DNA of 64,000 nucleotides. It comes from Albidovulum inexpectatum (GTDB lineage Bacteria > Pseudomonadota > Alphaproteobacteria > Rhodobacterales > Rhodobacteraceae). Within the stretch, counting starts at the first letter, position 1; every line of letters begins with the position of its first letter. Under the pieces are notes generated by a model. It saw only the letters and a list, made by a program, of their open reading frames with translations. It ran no database searches and was not told the origin of the DNA. The stretch lies in contig NZ_PRDS01000001.1 of NCBI RefSeq assembly GCF_002927635.1, positions 124,001-188,000 of the forward strand, written 5' to 3'. A program made the position numbers and the translations under genes. Positions 41,043-50,812 of this stretch are shown in pieces.

Positions 41043-41446
41043 TTTACCTCCTGGGCTTGCTCGGCACAGACATAGGCATTGATGTATTTGTGCGCGGCTT
41101 CCAGCGCCGAGGCAACCGCCTCGGGGACCGGACGATGGCGCGACTTTGCCAGCTTGATCAGCATGGGAAGGTTGGCACCATACAGGATCTGCCGGTTCTT
41201 GCCCGAACAGACACCAAGCGACAGGTTGCAGGGCGACCCCCCGAACATGTCGGTAACGACAACCACGCCATCGCCCGTGTCCACCTCGTTGGCCGCGGCG
41301 CCGATCTCGGCCTGCTTGGCCGCGCGGTCATGATCCGCGTCGATCGAAATCGCGCGGATGCCTTCCTGTTTTCCCACGACATGCTCGACGGCGGCAAGAT
41401 ATTCGCGCGCCAGTCCACCATGTGCGACGATCACGATCCCGATCAC
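41039..41446 (-). CDS. PTS EIIA component, mannose family
   Basis: A 135-residue EIIA(Man)-type domain. It begins [13 protein letters not shown] with the phosphorylated His9, and contains [17 protein letters not shown]. No EIIB, EIIC or EIID partner is encoded here, so its role is probably regulatory. In other alphaproteobacteria this protein links to ChvGI signalling. It overlaps both neighbours by four bases. Confidence 0.94.
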   Translation of the reverse strand: MIGIVIVAHGGLAREYLAAVEHVVGKQEGIRAISIDADHDRAAKQAEIGAAANEVDTGDGVVVVTDMFGGSPCNLSLGVCSGKNRQILYGANLPMLIKLAKSRHRPVPEAVASALEAAHKYINAYVCAEQAQEVK

Positions 41447-42426
41447 GTCCGTCCACCCTGTACAGCGGCCAAGGCCCCACCTGCCCGGCGTTCCAGTTCC
41501 CGGTGCCTCTTAGACACCTGCCACCCCGCCTGCGCAAGCGCCTCGGCCATTCGTTCCGTAACGTAAACAGACCTGTGCTTGCCACCCGTGCAGCCAAAAC
41601 CGATGGCAAAGTGGCTCTTGCCCTCGGCGACCTGCGCGGGCAACAGCAACAAGAGCAGATCGCGCACCCGCTCGAAGAATTCACCAAAGCGCTCGTCCTG
41701 CGCGACATATGCGCCGACCGCTGCGTCGCGCCCGTCCAGCGCGCGCAGATCCTCTTGCCAGTGGGGATTTCGCAGGAACCGGCAATCGAACATCATGTCC
41801 AGCCCCCGCGGCACGCCCCGCTTGTAGGAAAATGAATGGATCGAGACCGAAAGGCGCGTCTGTTCGCCCTGGGCGAACCAGTTTCCGATCTCGCGGCGAA
41901 GGTCGTGCGGGCTTGAATGCGTCGTGTCGATCACGATTTCGGCGCGCGCACGGATGGGTATCAGCAGGTCGATTTCGCGTGCGATCGCCTCGGCCGGCGG
42001 GTCGGTGTCTGCCAACGGGTGTCGCCTTCGGGTCTCGGCATAACGGCGCAGCAGCTCGTCCTGCGAACAATCAAGGTAGAGCACTTCCGGGGCGGCATCG
42101 GGATGGCGGGTCAGCCCGTCGATCAGCTCGATCAGCGCCGCGACCGAGAAATCCCTGTTGCGCACGTCGATCCCCAAGGCCACCGGTCGCCCCAGCGGCG
42201 GACCGTCGAGCAGCCGGGGAATGAGGCTGAAGGGAAGGTTGTCGATTGCCTCATAACCAAGATCTTCCAGCGCGTGGATCGCTGTCGAACGCCCGGCACC
42301 GGACGGCCCCGTAACCAGAACGATGCGCTGAACGCGGTCACGATCGGCGCAGGCCGCGTCGTTCGGGACAGGTGCCCCGTCTGAGCCTTTCGTTGGCGTG
42401 GTTGCACTCATCCCTTTTCCCGTCAT
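41443..42426 (-). CDS. rapZ: RNase adapter protein RapZ / YvcJ family P-loop protein
   Basis: A 327-residue nucleotide-binding regulator. The Walker A site reads GPSGAGRST at 40-48, so the usual lysine is Arg46. The family block [14 protein letters not shown] follows, then [26 protein letters not shown] near the middle and the C-terminal [20 protein letters not shown]. In E. coli RapZ controls GlmZ decay; in this clade the target is unknown. The ATG at 42426 overlaps the hprK stop; one at 42411 is an alternative. Confidence 0.94.
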   Translation of the reverse strand: MTGKGMSATTPTKGSDGAPVPNDAACADRDRVQRIVLVTGPSGAGRSTAIHALEDLGYEAIDNLPFSLIPRLLDGPPLGRPVALGIDVRNRDFSVAALIELIDGLTRHPDAAPEVLYLDCSQDELLRRYAETRRRHPLADTDPPAEAIAREIDLLIPIRARAEIVIDTTHSSPHDLRREIGNWFAQGEQTRLSVSIHSFSYKRGVPRGLDMMFDCRFLRNPHWQEDLRALDGRDAAVGAYVAQDERFGEFFERVRDLLLLLLPAQVAEGKSHFAIGFGCTGGKHRSVYVTERMAEALAQAGWQVSKRHRELERRAGGALAAVQGGRT

Positions 42427-42854
42427 GCGAAACGACCGCCCTTAACATATTGCAATATTGCGGCCGGAAAATGGGCACTCTCGACCCTGTGAAGCAGGGG
42501 CAGGGCAATGCCGAGAAGCGCGGTCCGGCGAAGCGGCGGCAGACGCTCGGCTTCGGCATGCCCCATGTCGATGACACAGGCAAGGCGCGCCGCGTCGATC
42601 GTCTCGGCGTGCAGGATGCCGACGCCGCGCGCCTCGATTCGGCCCCGAATCGCCCGCGGCGCACTTGCGACAACGGCGTCGTCGGCACGTACAAGATCGG
42701 TGCGGTCATCGCTGACCAGTTTGCAGCCGAGACTCATCAGGGCCAATGCAAGCGTCGATTTGCCCGAGCCAGAGGGGCCGATGATCAGGATGCCGCGCTG
42801 GCACCAGGCCACGCAGCTGGCATGAAGATTGACCGCGCCCGCTTGCGACGTCAC
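42423..42854 (-). CDS. hprK: HPr kinase/phosphorylase, short alphaproteobacterial form
   Basis: A 143-residue enzyme consisting only of the C-terminal kinase domain; Firmicute HprK is about 310 residues. Walker [10 protein letters not shown] is at 26-34. The HprK signature region is reduced to [14 protein letters not shown]. It phosphorylates the HPr serine (Ser51). The start is GTG at 42854, overlapping the chvG stop as GTGA. This placement is conserved and ties PTS phosphorylation to the ChvGI sensor. Confidence 0.93.
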   Translation of the reverse strand: MTSQAGAVNLHASCVAWCQRGILIIGPSGSGKSTLALALMSLGCKLVSDDRTDLVRADDAVVASAPRAIRGRIEARGVGILHAETIDAARLACVIDMGHAEAERLPPLRRTALLGIALPLLHRVESAHFPAAILQYVKGGRFA

Positions 42855-44581
42855 ACCGGCAGGCCCACCACGAAACGCGCACCCAATGGCGGCGAGTTCG
42901 GATCGGCATCCGCGGCACGGATATTCTCGGCCCAGATCACGCCGCCATGCGCCTCGACGATCTGTTTGGAGATCGCAAGGCCCAGCCCCGAATGTTCCCC
43001 GAACTGGCCCGCCGGGCGCTCGGAATAGAAGCGCTTGAAGATCTTGGTCAGCGCCTCTTCGGGAATGCCCGGGCCGGTATCCTCGACCACGACCAGGACC
43101 CGGTTTTCGCGCTTGCGGGCCCAGACACGAACGGCATCACCATCTTCACAGAAAGAGATCGCATTCGAGATCAGGTTGACGAAAACCTGCGCCAGCCGAT
43201 CCTCCAGACCGGTGATCATGATCGGCGTCTTCGGCAGATCGGTGATGAAGTCCACGCCCTTCTCGCGCGCCTCGTTGCTCATGAAGTCGGTGATGTTGCC
43301 CAGCATCTTGAGAAGATCGAATTCCTCCTCTTCCTCGCGCACCAGTTCGCTGTCCAGACGCGACGCGTTCGAGATATCGCTGACCAGCCGGTCCAGCCGG
43401 CGAATGTCATGCTCGATCACTTCCAGCAGGCGCTCGCGCTGATCGTCCCGCTTCGCGACGCGCAGCGTGCCAACGGCCGAGCGCAGCGAGGCAAGCGGGT
43501 TCTTGATTTCGTGCGCGACGTCGGCCGCGAATTGCTCGTTGGCCTCGATCCGTTCATAGAGAGCCGCGACCATGCCGCGCATGGCGCCTGACAGACGGCC
43601 GATCTCGTCGGGTCGGGCAGTCAGATCGGGGATGCGCACGCGGCTGGGACTCATCTTGCGGGCATGACGGTCGCGACCCAGCTCGGCCGCCGCGGCAAGG
43701 TCGGACAGCGGATTGGCAATCGTCGAAGCCAGCACAAGGCTGAGCCCGATCGAGACGATGATCGCGATGACGAACATCTGCAGGATCTGCTCGCGCTCGA
43801 CCCGAACGAGCTGGTCGATCTCGCCCGCGACCGAGGTCACGGCCACCGCGCCGATAACCTTGCCGTCATGCATGATCGGCGTGGCCGCCGTGAACAGGGC
43901 CCGGCCCTGAGCGTCCCGACCGCTACGAATATGGGTCTGGCCCGACAGGGCGCCCGGCACGACCTGCCGCGCGAGGTCTTCGGGGCTCATGCCCTGCGCA
44001 TTGTCGGTCCTTGGTGCCAGCAGCGCGGCGATCCCCTCCCATACGCCGTTCAGGATGTCGGTGATGACGGTCGATCTTTCGTCGATGGCAAGATCCGGAA
44101 TCGGGGCAGAGGGCGGAGGCGCCATCCCGACCGTCGAGGCGACGAGATTGCCGTTTGCATCGAAGACAAGCAGTTCGGCGCCATCGGCCCGCTCGATCTG
44201 CCGGACAGTGCCAAGCGTGTCGATCCCGTCGCTTGCCGCAAGGTTGACCACCGCCCCGCGCGGCAATTGCGCCTCGAAGATATCGGCAATCAGTCGGGCC
44301 TCGGTCACAAGGCCCTTCTCTCGCTGCAGGACAAGACTGTCGCGAAACGGATTCAGGTACAGCACGCCCGCGACCAGAACGACCATCGCCATCAGGTTGA
44401 AGGTGATGATCTTGCGGGCCAGCGGAGAGCGGTTCAGCGTGATCAGGCCGCGCCGGGACCGGCCTTCCTGCAATTCGGCATCGACATATTCGTCGGGCTG
44501 GGTCCAGTCCTCGCCCAGGACGACGTCGGCGCCGCGTCGCTCACCCCTTCGCCGAAGACTGAAACCGGAAATCACGCTCAT
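42851..44581 (-). CDS. chvG: Sensor histidine kinase ChvG
   Basis: A 576-residue membrane kinase. A cytoplasmic N-terminus precedes TM1 (about 58-77), then a periplasmic stimulus-sensing domain (80-265), TM2 (266-289) and HAMP. HisKA has the phospho-accepting His357 in [10 protein letters not shown], and the ATPase domain has [14 protein letters not shown] and [18 protein letters not shown]. In rhizobia ChvG responds to acidity and envelope stress and is restrained by ExoR; no exoR is in the window. It overlaps chvI and hprK by four bases each. Confidence 0.95.
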   Translation of the reverse strand: MSVISGFSLRRRGERRGADVVLGEDWTQPDEYVDAELQEGRSRRGLITLNRSPLARKIITFNLMAMVVLVAGVLYLNPFRDSLVLQREKGLVTEARLIADIFEAQLPRGAVVNLAASDGIDTLGTVRQIERADGAELLVFDANGNLVASTVGMAPPPSAPIPDLAIDERSTVITDILNGVWEGIAALLAPRTDNAQGMSPEDLARQVVPGALSGQTHIRSGRDAQGRALFTAATPIMHDGKVIGAVAVTSVAGEIDQLVRVEREQILQMFVIAIIVSIGLSLVLASTIANPLSDLAAAAELGRDRHARKMSPSRVRIPDLTARPDEIGRLSGAMRGMVAALYERIEANEQFAADVAHEIKNPLASLRSAVGTLRVAKRDDQRERLLEVIEHDIRRLDRLVSDISNASRLDSELVREEEEEFDLLKMLGNITDFMSNEAREKGVDFITDLPKTPIMITGLEDRLAQVFVNLISNAISFCEDGDAVRVWARKRENRVLVVVEDTGPGIPEEALTKIFKRFYSERPAGQFGEHSGLGLAISKQIVEAHGGVIWAENIRAADADPNSPPLGARFVVGLPV

Positions 44582-45279
44582 TCTTCGTTATAGCGGTACC
44601 CGATGCCATACAGCGTCTCGATGGCCGAGAAATTCTCGTCCACGCTGCGCATCTTCTTGCGCAGGCGCTTGATATGGCTGTCGATGGTCCGGTCATCCAC
44701 ATAGACCTGGTCGTCATAGGCGACATCCATCAGCTGATCGCGCGTCTTGACGAAGCCGGGTCGCTGGGCCAGCGCCTGCAACAACAGGAATTCCGTCACG
44801 GTCAGGGCAACGTCCTTGCCCTTCCATGTCACCGAATGGCGCAGCGGATCCATGGTCAGCGATCCGCGCACCATGATCTTGCTTTCCTCGGTCGTCCCGA
44901 CCTCGCCGCTGGCGATCGCCTCCTGCCTACGCAGCAGAGCGCGGATGCGTTCCACCAGCAAGCGCTGGGAAAAGGGTTTCTTGACGTAATCGTCCGCGCC
45001 CATGCGCAGGCCAAGGACCTCGTCGATCTCGTCATCCTTGGATGTCAGGAAGATGATCGGAATCGACGTTTTTTGCCGCAGGCGCTGCAGCAGGTCCATG
45101 CCGTCCATGCGCGGCATCTTGATATCCAGCACAGCCATGTCGGGCATGCGCTTGTTGAACGCCTCCAGCGCCGACTGGCCGTCATTGTAGGTCTCGACCT
45201 CGAAGCCCTCGGCCTCGAGCGTCATCGACACCGAGGTGAGAATGTTCCTGTCATCGTCGACCAGTGCAATACGCGCCAT
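44578..45279 (-). CDS. chvI: Response regulator ChvI
   Basis: A 233-residue OmpR/PhoB-type regulator. The receiver domain has phospho-acceptor Asp52 in [11 protein letters not shown] and the Lys of KKPF near residue 104. The C-terminal winged helix has [22 protein letters not shown] and [12 protein letters not shown] at the end. It is the ChvG partner. The ATG at 45279 was chosen because the receiver fold begins right there. It is the first gene of the minus-strand block and divergent from pckA across 419 bases. Confidence 0.96.
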   Translation of the reverse strand: MARIALVDDDRNILTSVSMTLEAEGFEVETYNDGQSALEAFNKRMPDMAVLDIKMPRMDGMDLLQRLRQKTSIPIIFLTSKDDEIDEVLGLRMGADDYVKKPFSQRLLVERIRALLRRQEAIASGEVGTTEESKIMVRGSLTMDPLRHSVTWKGKDVALTVTEFLLLQALAQRPGFVKTRDQLMDVAYDDQVYVDDRTIDSHIKRLRKKMRSVDENFSAIETLYGIGYRYNEE

Positions 45280-45698
45280 GATCGGTTCCCTTGCTGTATC
45301 CGGATCGGTAAACAATTCATGGCGATTTTCTGCCGTCGCAACAATCTTGGCAACCACATTATTGCCCGGCTGCGAAACGCGCGAATCAGCGTTCCCCGAA
45401 AGTCGCACCGCACCAGCCGCGCCCGAAGGGCGATGCCGCGCACCGAAGCGGCGGTCTCGCTCTGCACTGCCGCATATCGGAAACCCATGTTTGCGCTAAA
45501 GGCCAAATGATAACGCTAACCGTGACAAAGCGTTCTGTTCCAATGATTTTCCTGCGTGTTATAGCGAAAGGGCCAACCCATCGGGGGCTGGCGGGCGACA
45601 TCCCGCATTCGCTGCGGCGCAATCCTTGTGCCGGGGCGGATCGGGTGATGCCCGGAACGGCAACACTTGCGCCAAATGACGGCACCGGGAGCATCTAA
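45280..45698. promoter_or_regulatory. 419-base divergent region between chvI and pckA
   Basis: No credible gene lies here. The stretch near 45490-45560 is AT-richer than its surroundings and is the likely pckA promoter zone. GGGAG at 45690-45694 sits close to the pckA ATG. The side near chvI contains another AT-rich patch (45300-45365). ChvI autoregulation and pckA control could both map here, but I cannot define boxes with confidence. Confidence 0.5.
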
Positions 45699-47297
45699 AT
45701 GACGGACGGACGCGTGAACCCCTCGCAAAGGCTGGAGCATCAGGGCATTTCGGGGCTCGGCAACGTCTATTACAACATGATCGAACCCAAGCTGGTCGAA
45801 GAAACCATCCGCCGCGGAGAGGCCCGGCTGGGCCGTGGCGGGGCGGTGCTGGTCACGACCGGCGCGCATACGGGCCGTTCGCCCAAGGACAAGTTCGTGG
45901 TCCGCACACCATCGGTCGAAGACACGATCTGGTGGGAAAACAATGCCCCCATGGCACCCGATGCCTTTGACCGGCTTCACCGGGACATGCTGGACCACAT
46001 GAAGGGGCGCGACTACTTCGTGCAGGATCTCTATGCCGGCGCCGACCCGGAACACCGGCTGGATGTCCGGGTCGTGACTGAACTGGCCTGGCACGGGCTG
46101 TTCAGCCGCCACCTGCTGCGCCGCCCTGCGCGCGAAGAGCTGGATGATTTCATTCCCGAATTCACCATCATCAACTGCCCCGGCTTCAAGGCCGATCCGG
46201 CGCGTCACGGCTGCCGGTCGGAAACCGTGATCGCAATCAATTTCGACCGCAAGCTGATCCTGATCGGCAACACCGCCTATGCCGGCGAGATCAAGAAATC
46301 GGTTTTCACCCTTCTCAACTACATCCTGCCGGGCAAGGGCGTGATGTCGATGCATTGCTCGGCCAACCATGCGATCGGGGACCCCGATGACGTGGCGGTG
46401 TTCTTCGGCCTGTCCGGCACCGGCAAGACGACGCTGTCGGCCGACCCCTCGCGCATCCTGATCGGCGATGACGAACATGGCTGGTCCGAAAATGGCACCT
46501 TCAACTTCGAAGGCGGCTGCTATGCCAAGACGATCAACCTGAACCCCGAGGCCGAGCCCGAGATCTATGCCACGACCACCCGCTTTGCGACCGTGGTCGA
46601 GAACATGGTCTATGACCCCGAGACGCTCGAACTCGACTTCGAGGACAATTCGATCACCGACAACATGCGCTGCGCCTATCCGCTGGACTACATCTCTAAC
46701 GCCTCGCCCACGGCGCGGGGCGGCCAGCCGCGCAACGTCATCATGCTGACCTGCGACGCCTATGGCGTGCTGCCGCCGATCGCGCGGCTGACACCGGCGC
46801 AGGCGATGTATCACTTCCTGTCCGGCTTCACCTCGAAGACACCGGGCACCGAGGTCGGCGTGACCGAGCCGATCCCGACCTTCTCGACCTGCTTCGGCGC
46901 GCCCTTCATGCCGCGCCGGCCCGAAGTCTATGGCAAGCTGTTGCAGCAGAAGATCGCGGCGACCGGCGCCTCGTGCTGGCTGGTCAATACCGGCTGGACC
47001 GGCGGCGCCTATGGCACGGGCCGCAGGATGCCGATCAAGGCGACGCGCGCGCTGCTGTCGGCCGCACTGGACGGGTCGCTGAACGGCGTGGCATTCCGGC
47101 GCGATCCGAATTTCGGCTTCGAGGTGCCGGTCAGCGTGCCGGGCGTGGAGGATGCGCTGCTTGATCCGCGCGGCACCTGGGCAGATCCGGTCGCTTATGA
47201 CGCGCAGGCGCAAAAGCTGGTGCGCATGTTCGCCGACAACTTCGCGCAATATGTCGATCACATCGACGAAGAGGTGCGCGCGGCCGCGATCGGCTGA
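45699..47297 (+). CDS. pckA: Phosphoenolpyruvate carboxykinase (ATP)
   Basis: A 532-residue enzyme converting oxaloacetate and ATP to PEP, the first committed gluconeogenic step. The kinase-1a P-loop is [11 protein letters not shown] near residue 240, the GDDEHGW metal-binding block follows, the substrate region RSPKDKF is near 60, and [15 protein letters not shown] is near 430. It is divergent from chvI, an arrangement also known in rhizobia. It is needed when growing on acetate, succinate or amino acids, matching the acyl-CoA genes nearby. Confidence 0.98.
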   Translation: MTDGRVNPSQRLEHQGISGLGNVYYNMIEPKLVEETIRRGEARLGRGGAVLVTTGAHTGRSPKDKFVVRTPSVEDTIWWENNAPMAPDAFDRLHRDMLDHMKGRDYFVQDLYAGADPEHRLDVRVVTELAWHGLFSRHLLRRPAREELDDFIPEFTIINCPGFKADPARHGCRSETVIAINFDRKLILIGNTAYAGEIKKSVFTLLNYILPGKGVMSMHCSANHAIGDPDDVAVFFGLSGTGKTTLSADPSRILIGDDEHGWSENGTFNFEGGCYAKTINLNPEAEPEIYATTTRFATVVENMVYDPETLELDFEDNSITDNMRCAYPLDYISNASPTARGGQPRNVIMLTCDAYGVLPPIARLTPAQAMYHFLSGFTSKTPGTEVGVTEPIPTFSTCFGAPFMPRRPEVYGKLLQQKIAATGASCWLVNTGWTGGAYGTGRRMPIKATRALLSAALDGSLNGVAFRRDPNFGFEVPVSVPGVEDALLDPRGTWADPVAYDAQAQKLVRMFADNFAQYVDHIDEEVRAAAIG

Positions 47298-47313
47298 TAC
47301 GGGTTCCATCGGT

Positions 47314-47346
47314 GGCCGGGGGGCGTCCGCCGCTGACCCCGGCCGC
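47314..47346. terminator. Possible bidirectional hairpin between pckA and the TauE-like gene
   Basis: GGCCGGGG at 47314-47321 pairs with CCCCGGCC at 47337-47344, with a 15-base loop that can itself fold. T tracts are weak on both sides (ATTC; none). It separates two convergent genes. Confidence 0.5.
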
Positions 47347-47348
47347 AT

Positions 47349-48107
47349 TCAAAAAGTCAGGGCGCGCCGGATCAGGTTCACCCCGGTAAGCGCCAGAACG
47401 ATCAGCGTCCATTTGCGGAATCGCTCGGCATCCAACCGGTCCTGCAGCGCAAAGCCCAGCCACATGCCCAGGCAGGCCGGAACCGTCAGCACGACGGACA
47501 ACGGCAAGGTCGTGGCATTTGCTACCCCCGAACGCAGATGCGCCGCCAGCAGCATGACCGACCCCAGAAGATAGACGACCCCTTGCACACGAACGCTTTC
47601 GCGCTTGTCCGCCGCGCGCGAAATCAGAAGCGCAATGACCGGCGGCCCCCAGACACCGGCAATTCCCCCGAAGAACCCGCCGACAAGCCCCGCCATGATC
47701 TCTGCCCGCCCCCCGCGACGGGCGGGGATACGCAGCTGCAGGCCCGCAAGCTGGCTGAGCGCGAAGGCCACGATCGGTACGCCCAGAAGCAGCAGCATCA
47801 CGGCCTGAGGCAGAATCGGCACCAATTGCGCCGCCACCACGATCGTGCCGCACAGAACGATCAGCAAGGCACGATAGTCCCGAACCGTTCCCCATGCGGC
47901 GGAAAGACCCTGGCGCAGGGCCTGTATCAGGTTGGTGACCAAGGCCGGCAGGATCAATCCCGCAAGGGCCTGTTCGGCCGGAAGAAAGGATGCAAGGCCC
48001 GAAATCATGATCATCGGCATGGCAAAGCCGACCGCGCCCTTCACCACACCGGCAAAAAGGGCGACGCCACCGGCCGCGACCAGAATCCAGATTTCCGGCA
48101 GATACAT
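47349..48107 (-). CDS. TauE/SafE family (sulfite exporter-type) membrane transporter
   Basis: A 252-residue inner-membrane protein with seven to eight helices in two repeats. The first contains GVVKGAVGFAMPMI and the second GGFFGGIAGVWGPPVIALL, the paired Gly/Pro motifs of the TauE/SafE family. Members move sulfite, sulfoacetate or other organic anions; the substrate here is unknown. The ATG at 48107 follows GGAGG at slightly long spacing. Confidence 0.9.
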   Translation of the reverse strand: MYLPEIWILVAAGGVALFAGVVKGAVGFAMPMIMISGLASFLPAEQALAGLILPALVTNLIQALRQGLSAAWGTVRDYRALLIVLCGTIVVAAQLVPILPQAVMLLLLGVPIVAFALSQLAGLQLRIPARRGGRAEIMAGLVGGFFGGIAGVWGPPVIALLISRAADKRESVRVQGVVYLLGSVMLLAAHLRSGVANATTLPLSVVLTVPACLGMWLGFALQDRLDAERFRKWTLIVLALTGVNLIRRALTF

Positions 48108-48271
48108 GGGCAAGACCTCCTGCCCAACGGCTACAATCCGCGCGAAACCTGCGCCAGAGCGAAATTGCGTGCGACATTTTCGAACATTCAAAATTGTCCT
48201 AACGAATTATTATTGCGCTGCGACCGCAAAGGGGCTACCACGATGCAGACGCAGAAAGCAGGAGAAGCTCG

Positions 48272-49966
48272 ATGGCGCATGACGGCACGCATGAAGGAAA
48301 CACCCAGATGACGCGACCGGCCGGAACGCAATTGCCCGACCTTCTGACCCTTGCGCGGCAGGCGGTCGCGCAGATCGATGAGCTGATCACCGGCGCGGCG
48401 GGCGATCTGCGTGCGCGCCTTGCGCCGAACGGCCGCATCGATGCCGCCCTTCTGGAGCACGAGCAACACGCGGCGCATTCGCTGTCCTGGCTGGCGACCT
48501 ATGTCGAATCCCTGCGCCAGATGCTGGCCTGGGCCGAGCGGCTGGAAGCAGCGGGCAAGCTTGGCGAGATCGAATCGCTGATCCTGCAGATTGGCTTTGG
48601 CGAATATCTGGCCCAGATCGCCGGCGGCATTCCGATGAGCCAGAACGAATTCGCCCGCCTGTCCGATCTGGGCCTGTCCTGGACGCCCGAAGGCGCGGCC
48701 CGCACGCTGATTGAAGGCGGCAACACGCCGGCCGCGCGCGCCCGCCTTGTCGACCTGATGCGCGATGCGCGAGGACGCGCGACATTCGGCGCAACGGGTC
48801 TTGATGACGAGCTGGAGATGATCTGCGACCAGTTCCGCCGCTACGCCGACGAACGGATCGTGCCGAATGCCCATGGCTGGCATCTCGCGGACGAGCTGAT
48901 CCCGATGGAGATCATCGAAGAGCTGGCCGAACTGGGCGTGTTCGGCCTGACCATCCCCGAGGAATATGGCGGGCTGGGCCTGTCGAAGGCGTCGATGGTC
49001 GTCGTGTCCGAGGAACTTTCGCGCGGCTATATCGGCGTGGGCAGCCTCGGGACGCGCTCCGAGATCGCGGCAGAGCTGATCCTTTGCGGCGGCACGCCCG
49101 AACAGAAGGCCCATTGGCTGCCGCGCATCGCCAGCGGAGAGATCCTGCCAACGGCCGTGTTCACCGAACCCAATACCGGCTCGGATCTGGGGTCACTGCG
49201 CACGCGCGCCACGCGCGTCGGCGAGGATTGGGAGATCACCGGCAACAAGACCTGGATCACCCATGCCGCCCGCGCCCATGTGATGACCCTTCTTGCGCGC
49301 ACCGATCCCGATACGACCGACTGGCGCGGCCTGTCCATGTTCCTGGCCGAAAAGACGCCAGGCACAGAATCCGACCCGTTCCCCGATCCCGGCATCACGG
49401 GCGGAGAGATCGAGGTTTTGGGCTATCGCGGCATGAAGGAGTACGAGCTGGCCTTCGACCGGTTCCGCGTGTCCGGGGCGAACCTGTTGGGCGGCCAGAC
49501 GGGTCAGGGCTTCAAGCAGTTGATGCAGACCTTCGAGGCCGCGCGCATCCAGACCGCGGCGCGCGCCATCGGCGTTGCCCAGTCGGCACTGGAAATCGGT
49601 CTGCAATATGCCGAAGAGCGCCAGCAATTCGGCAAGCCCCTGATCGCCTTCCCGCGCGTGGCGGACAAGCTGGCGATGATGGCCGTTGAAATCATGATCG
49701 CGCGGCAGCTGACCTATCACAGCGCGTGGGCCAAGGATCATGGCCATCGCTGCGATCTCGAGGCCGGAATGGCCAAGCTTCTGGGCGCGCGCGTGGCCTG
49801 GGCCGCGGCCGACAATGCGTTGCAGATCCATGGCGGAAACGGCTTTGCCCTGGAATATCAGATCAGCCGCATCCTGTGCGACGCACGAATCCTGAACATC
49901 TTCGAAGGCGCGGCCGAGATACAGGCACAGGTCATTGCCCGGCGCCTGCTGGACAACGCGGCTTAG
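48272..49966 (+). CDS. mcd: (2S)-methylsuccinyl-CoA dehydrogenase-like acyl-CoA dehydrogenase
   Basis: A 564-residue flavoprotein of the acyl-CoA dehydrogenase family, about 170 residues longer than typical members. The extra N-terminal helical domain is the hallmark of Mcd in the ethylmalonyl-CoA pathway, where it oxidises methylsuccinyl-CoA to mesaconyl-CoA. Core motifs are GLTIPEEYGGLG, FTEPNTGSDLGSLRTRA, the FAD region EERQQFGKPLI and AAEIQAQVIARRLL. AGGAG lies before the ATG. It sits close to pckA and would use EtfAB encoded 10 kb upstream. An IS fragment begins right after its stop. Confidence 0.88.
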   Translation: MAHDGTHEGNTQMTRPAGTQLPDLLTLARQAVAQIDELITGAAGDLRARLAPNGRIDAALLEHEQHAAHSLSWLATYVESLRQMLAWAERLEAAGKLGEIESLILQIGFGEYLAQIAGGIPMSQNEFARLSDLGLSWTPEGAARTLIEGGNTPAARARLVDLMRDARGRATFGATGLDDELEMICDQFRRYADERIVPNAHGWHLADELIPMEIIEELAELGVFGLTIPEEYGGLGLSKASMVVVSEELSRGYIGVGSLGTRSEIAAELILCGGTPEQKAHWLPRIASGEILPTAVFTEPNTGSDLGSLRTRATRVGEDWEITGNKTWITHAARAHVMTLLARTDPDTTDWRGLSMFLAEKTPGTESDPFPDPGITGGEIEVLGYRGMKEYELAFDRFRVSGANLLGGQTGQGFKQLMQTFEAARIQTAARAIGVAQSALEIGLQYAEERQQFGKPLIAFPRVADKLAMMAVEIMIARQLTYHSAWAKDHGHRCDLEAGMAKLLGARVAWAAADNALQIHGGNGFALEYQISRILCDARILNIFEGAAEIQAQVIARRLLDNAA

Positions 49967-50020
49967 ATGTTTGATCCCACGGTTTGATGTGATCCTTTCG
50001 TTGGAATGGAAGGAAGCATT

Positions 50021-50270
50021 ATGGGACAAACTCGTCACAGCAGCGCGACGACAACGCACGCTGTCAGAGCGGCAATACAGGGATCGCATGCCTCGATCGC
50101 GGAGTTGAGTCGGGAGCTTGGAATCAATCCCAAGACGGTCGCGAAGTGGCGCAAACGGCAGTCTGTCGAGGATCGAAAGACCGATCCGACGAAGCCACGC
50201 TCGACTGTTCTCAGCGAAGAAGAAGAGGCCATGATCGTCGCGTTCCAGCGGCACACGCTTCTGCTCTGGG
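50021..50270 (+). pseudogene. IS481-family transposase, 5' fragment
   Basis: The first roughly 83 codons of an IS481-type transposase. MGQTRHSSATTTHAVRAAI is followed by the helix-turn-helix LSRELGINPKTVAKWRKR and RSTVLSEEEEAMIVAFQRHTLL. Intact members exceed 300 residues and carry a DDE domain, which is missing. Homology breaks near 50270; the frame runs on to 50404 through unrelated sequence. GGAAGG precedes the ATG. Confidence 0.85.
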
Positions 50271-50319
50271 AGTGTCCTGAACTTTGTGTATCTGGCCCGG
50301 CCCATGCGGTTTCAGATAT

Positions 50320-50597
50320 TCAAGCGTCGAAGCGCTCGCCGAACATTATGGCGAACTGGTTTCGGGCTGCAAACCATTTCCGGACGTTCCGACCATCTTT
50401 CTAGAATTTGCGGATGGCGAGGCAGATCAGCTTGGTCGCGGCCTCGTCCGTCGGGAAGGAGCCGCGCGTCTTGAAGGATTTGCGGATCACGCGGTTCAGG
50501 TTCTCTATGGCATTTGTGGTATAGATGATATTCCGGATCGCCGGATCGAAGCCGAAGAACGGGATCACATCCTGCCAGGCCCGGCGCCAGGCCGGGG
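50320..50597 (-). pseudogene. IS256-family (Mutator-type) transposase, 3' fragment with internal stop
   Basis: The last roughly 90 codons of an IS256-type transposase. WRRAWQDVIPFFGF is followed by IIYTTNAIENLNRVIRKS, the family signature with the catalytic glutamate region, and KTRGSFPTDEAATKLI. An in-frame TAG at 50403-50401 interrupts it. The frame then continues with WFAARNQFAIMFGERF to a TGA at 50322-50320. The 5' two thirds are missing, so it cannot be active. Confidence 0.85.
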
Positions 50598-50602
50598 CGC
50601 TA

Positions 50603-50812
50603 AAGGCCGGGCGCCCGCTCTCGGGGGCCGCCAAGGCCGAAGGCGTCTCCAAGTCGTTCCTGCGCACCCGCGCGTAGCGCGCCTTCCTCTCGCCAAGGAT
50701 CCAGGCGGCGATCCTCAAGGGCACCCAGCCGCCGGAGCTCACTCTCGAGTGCCTGACCGCAAAGCCCCTGCCGCTCGACTGGGCCGCGCAGGAGCGGATG
50801 TTGGGAGTCTGA
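50603..50812 (+). pseudogene. Serine-recombinase (resolvase/invertase-type) C-terminal fragment with internal stop
   Basis: Seventy codons ending at TGA 50810-50812 resemble the C-terminus of large serine recombinases. EGVSKSFL helix-turn-helix-like sequence is followed by RAFLSPRIQAAILKGTQPPELTLE and the final LPLDWAAQERMLGV. An in-frame TAG is at 50675-50677. The catalytic N-terminal domain is absent. Such recombinases move islands in alphaproteobacteria, so a lost integrative element is likely. Confidence 0.7.

Larger units (their letters stand above)
49968..50812. mobile_element. Nested mobile-element scar (IS481 5' end, IS256 3' end, serine recombinase 3' end)
   Basis: Three broken mobility genes lie end to end in 845 bases between the mcd stop and the TTCCCTG repeat. 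An IS481-type 5' end stops near 50270, where sequence starting GAGTGTCCTGAACTTTG may be the end of an IS256-type element. The IS256 part reads on the minus strand to about 50597. There it meets the recombinase 3' end. The simplest history is one IS landing in another, followed by deletion. Element ends and target duplications cannot be proven by eye. Confidence 0.7.

Noticed and set aside
45516-47348. A 610-codon open frame opposite pckA
   Set aside because: PckA is unmistakable on the plus strand; the antisense frame has no recognisable features.
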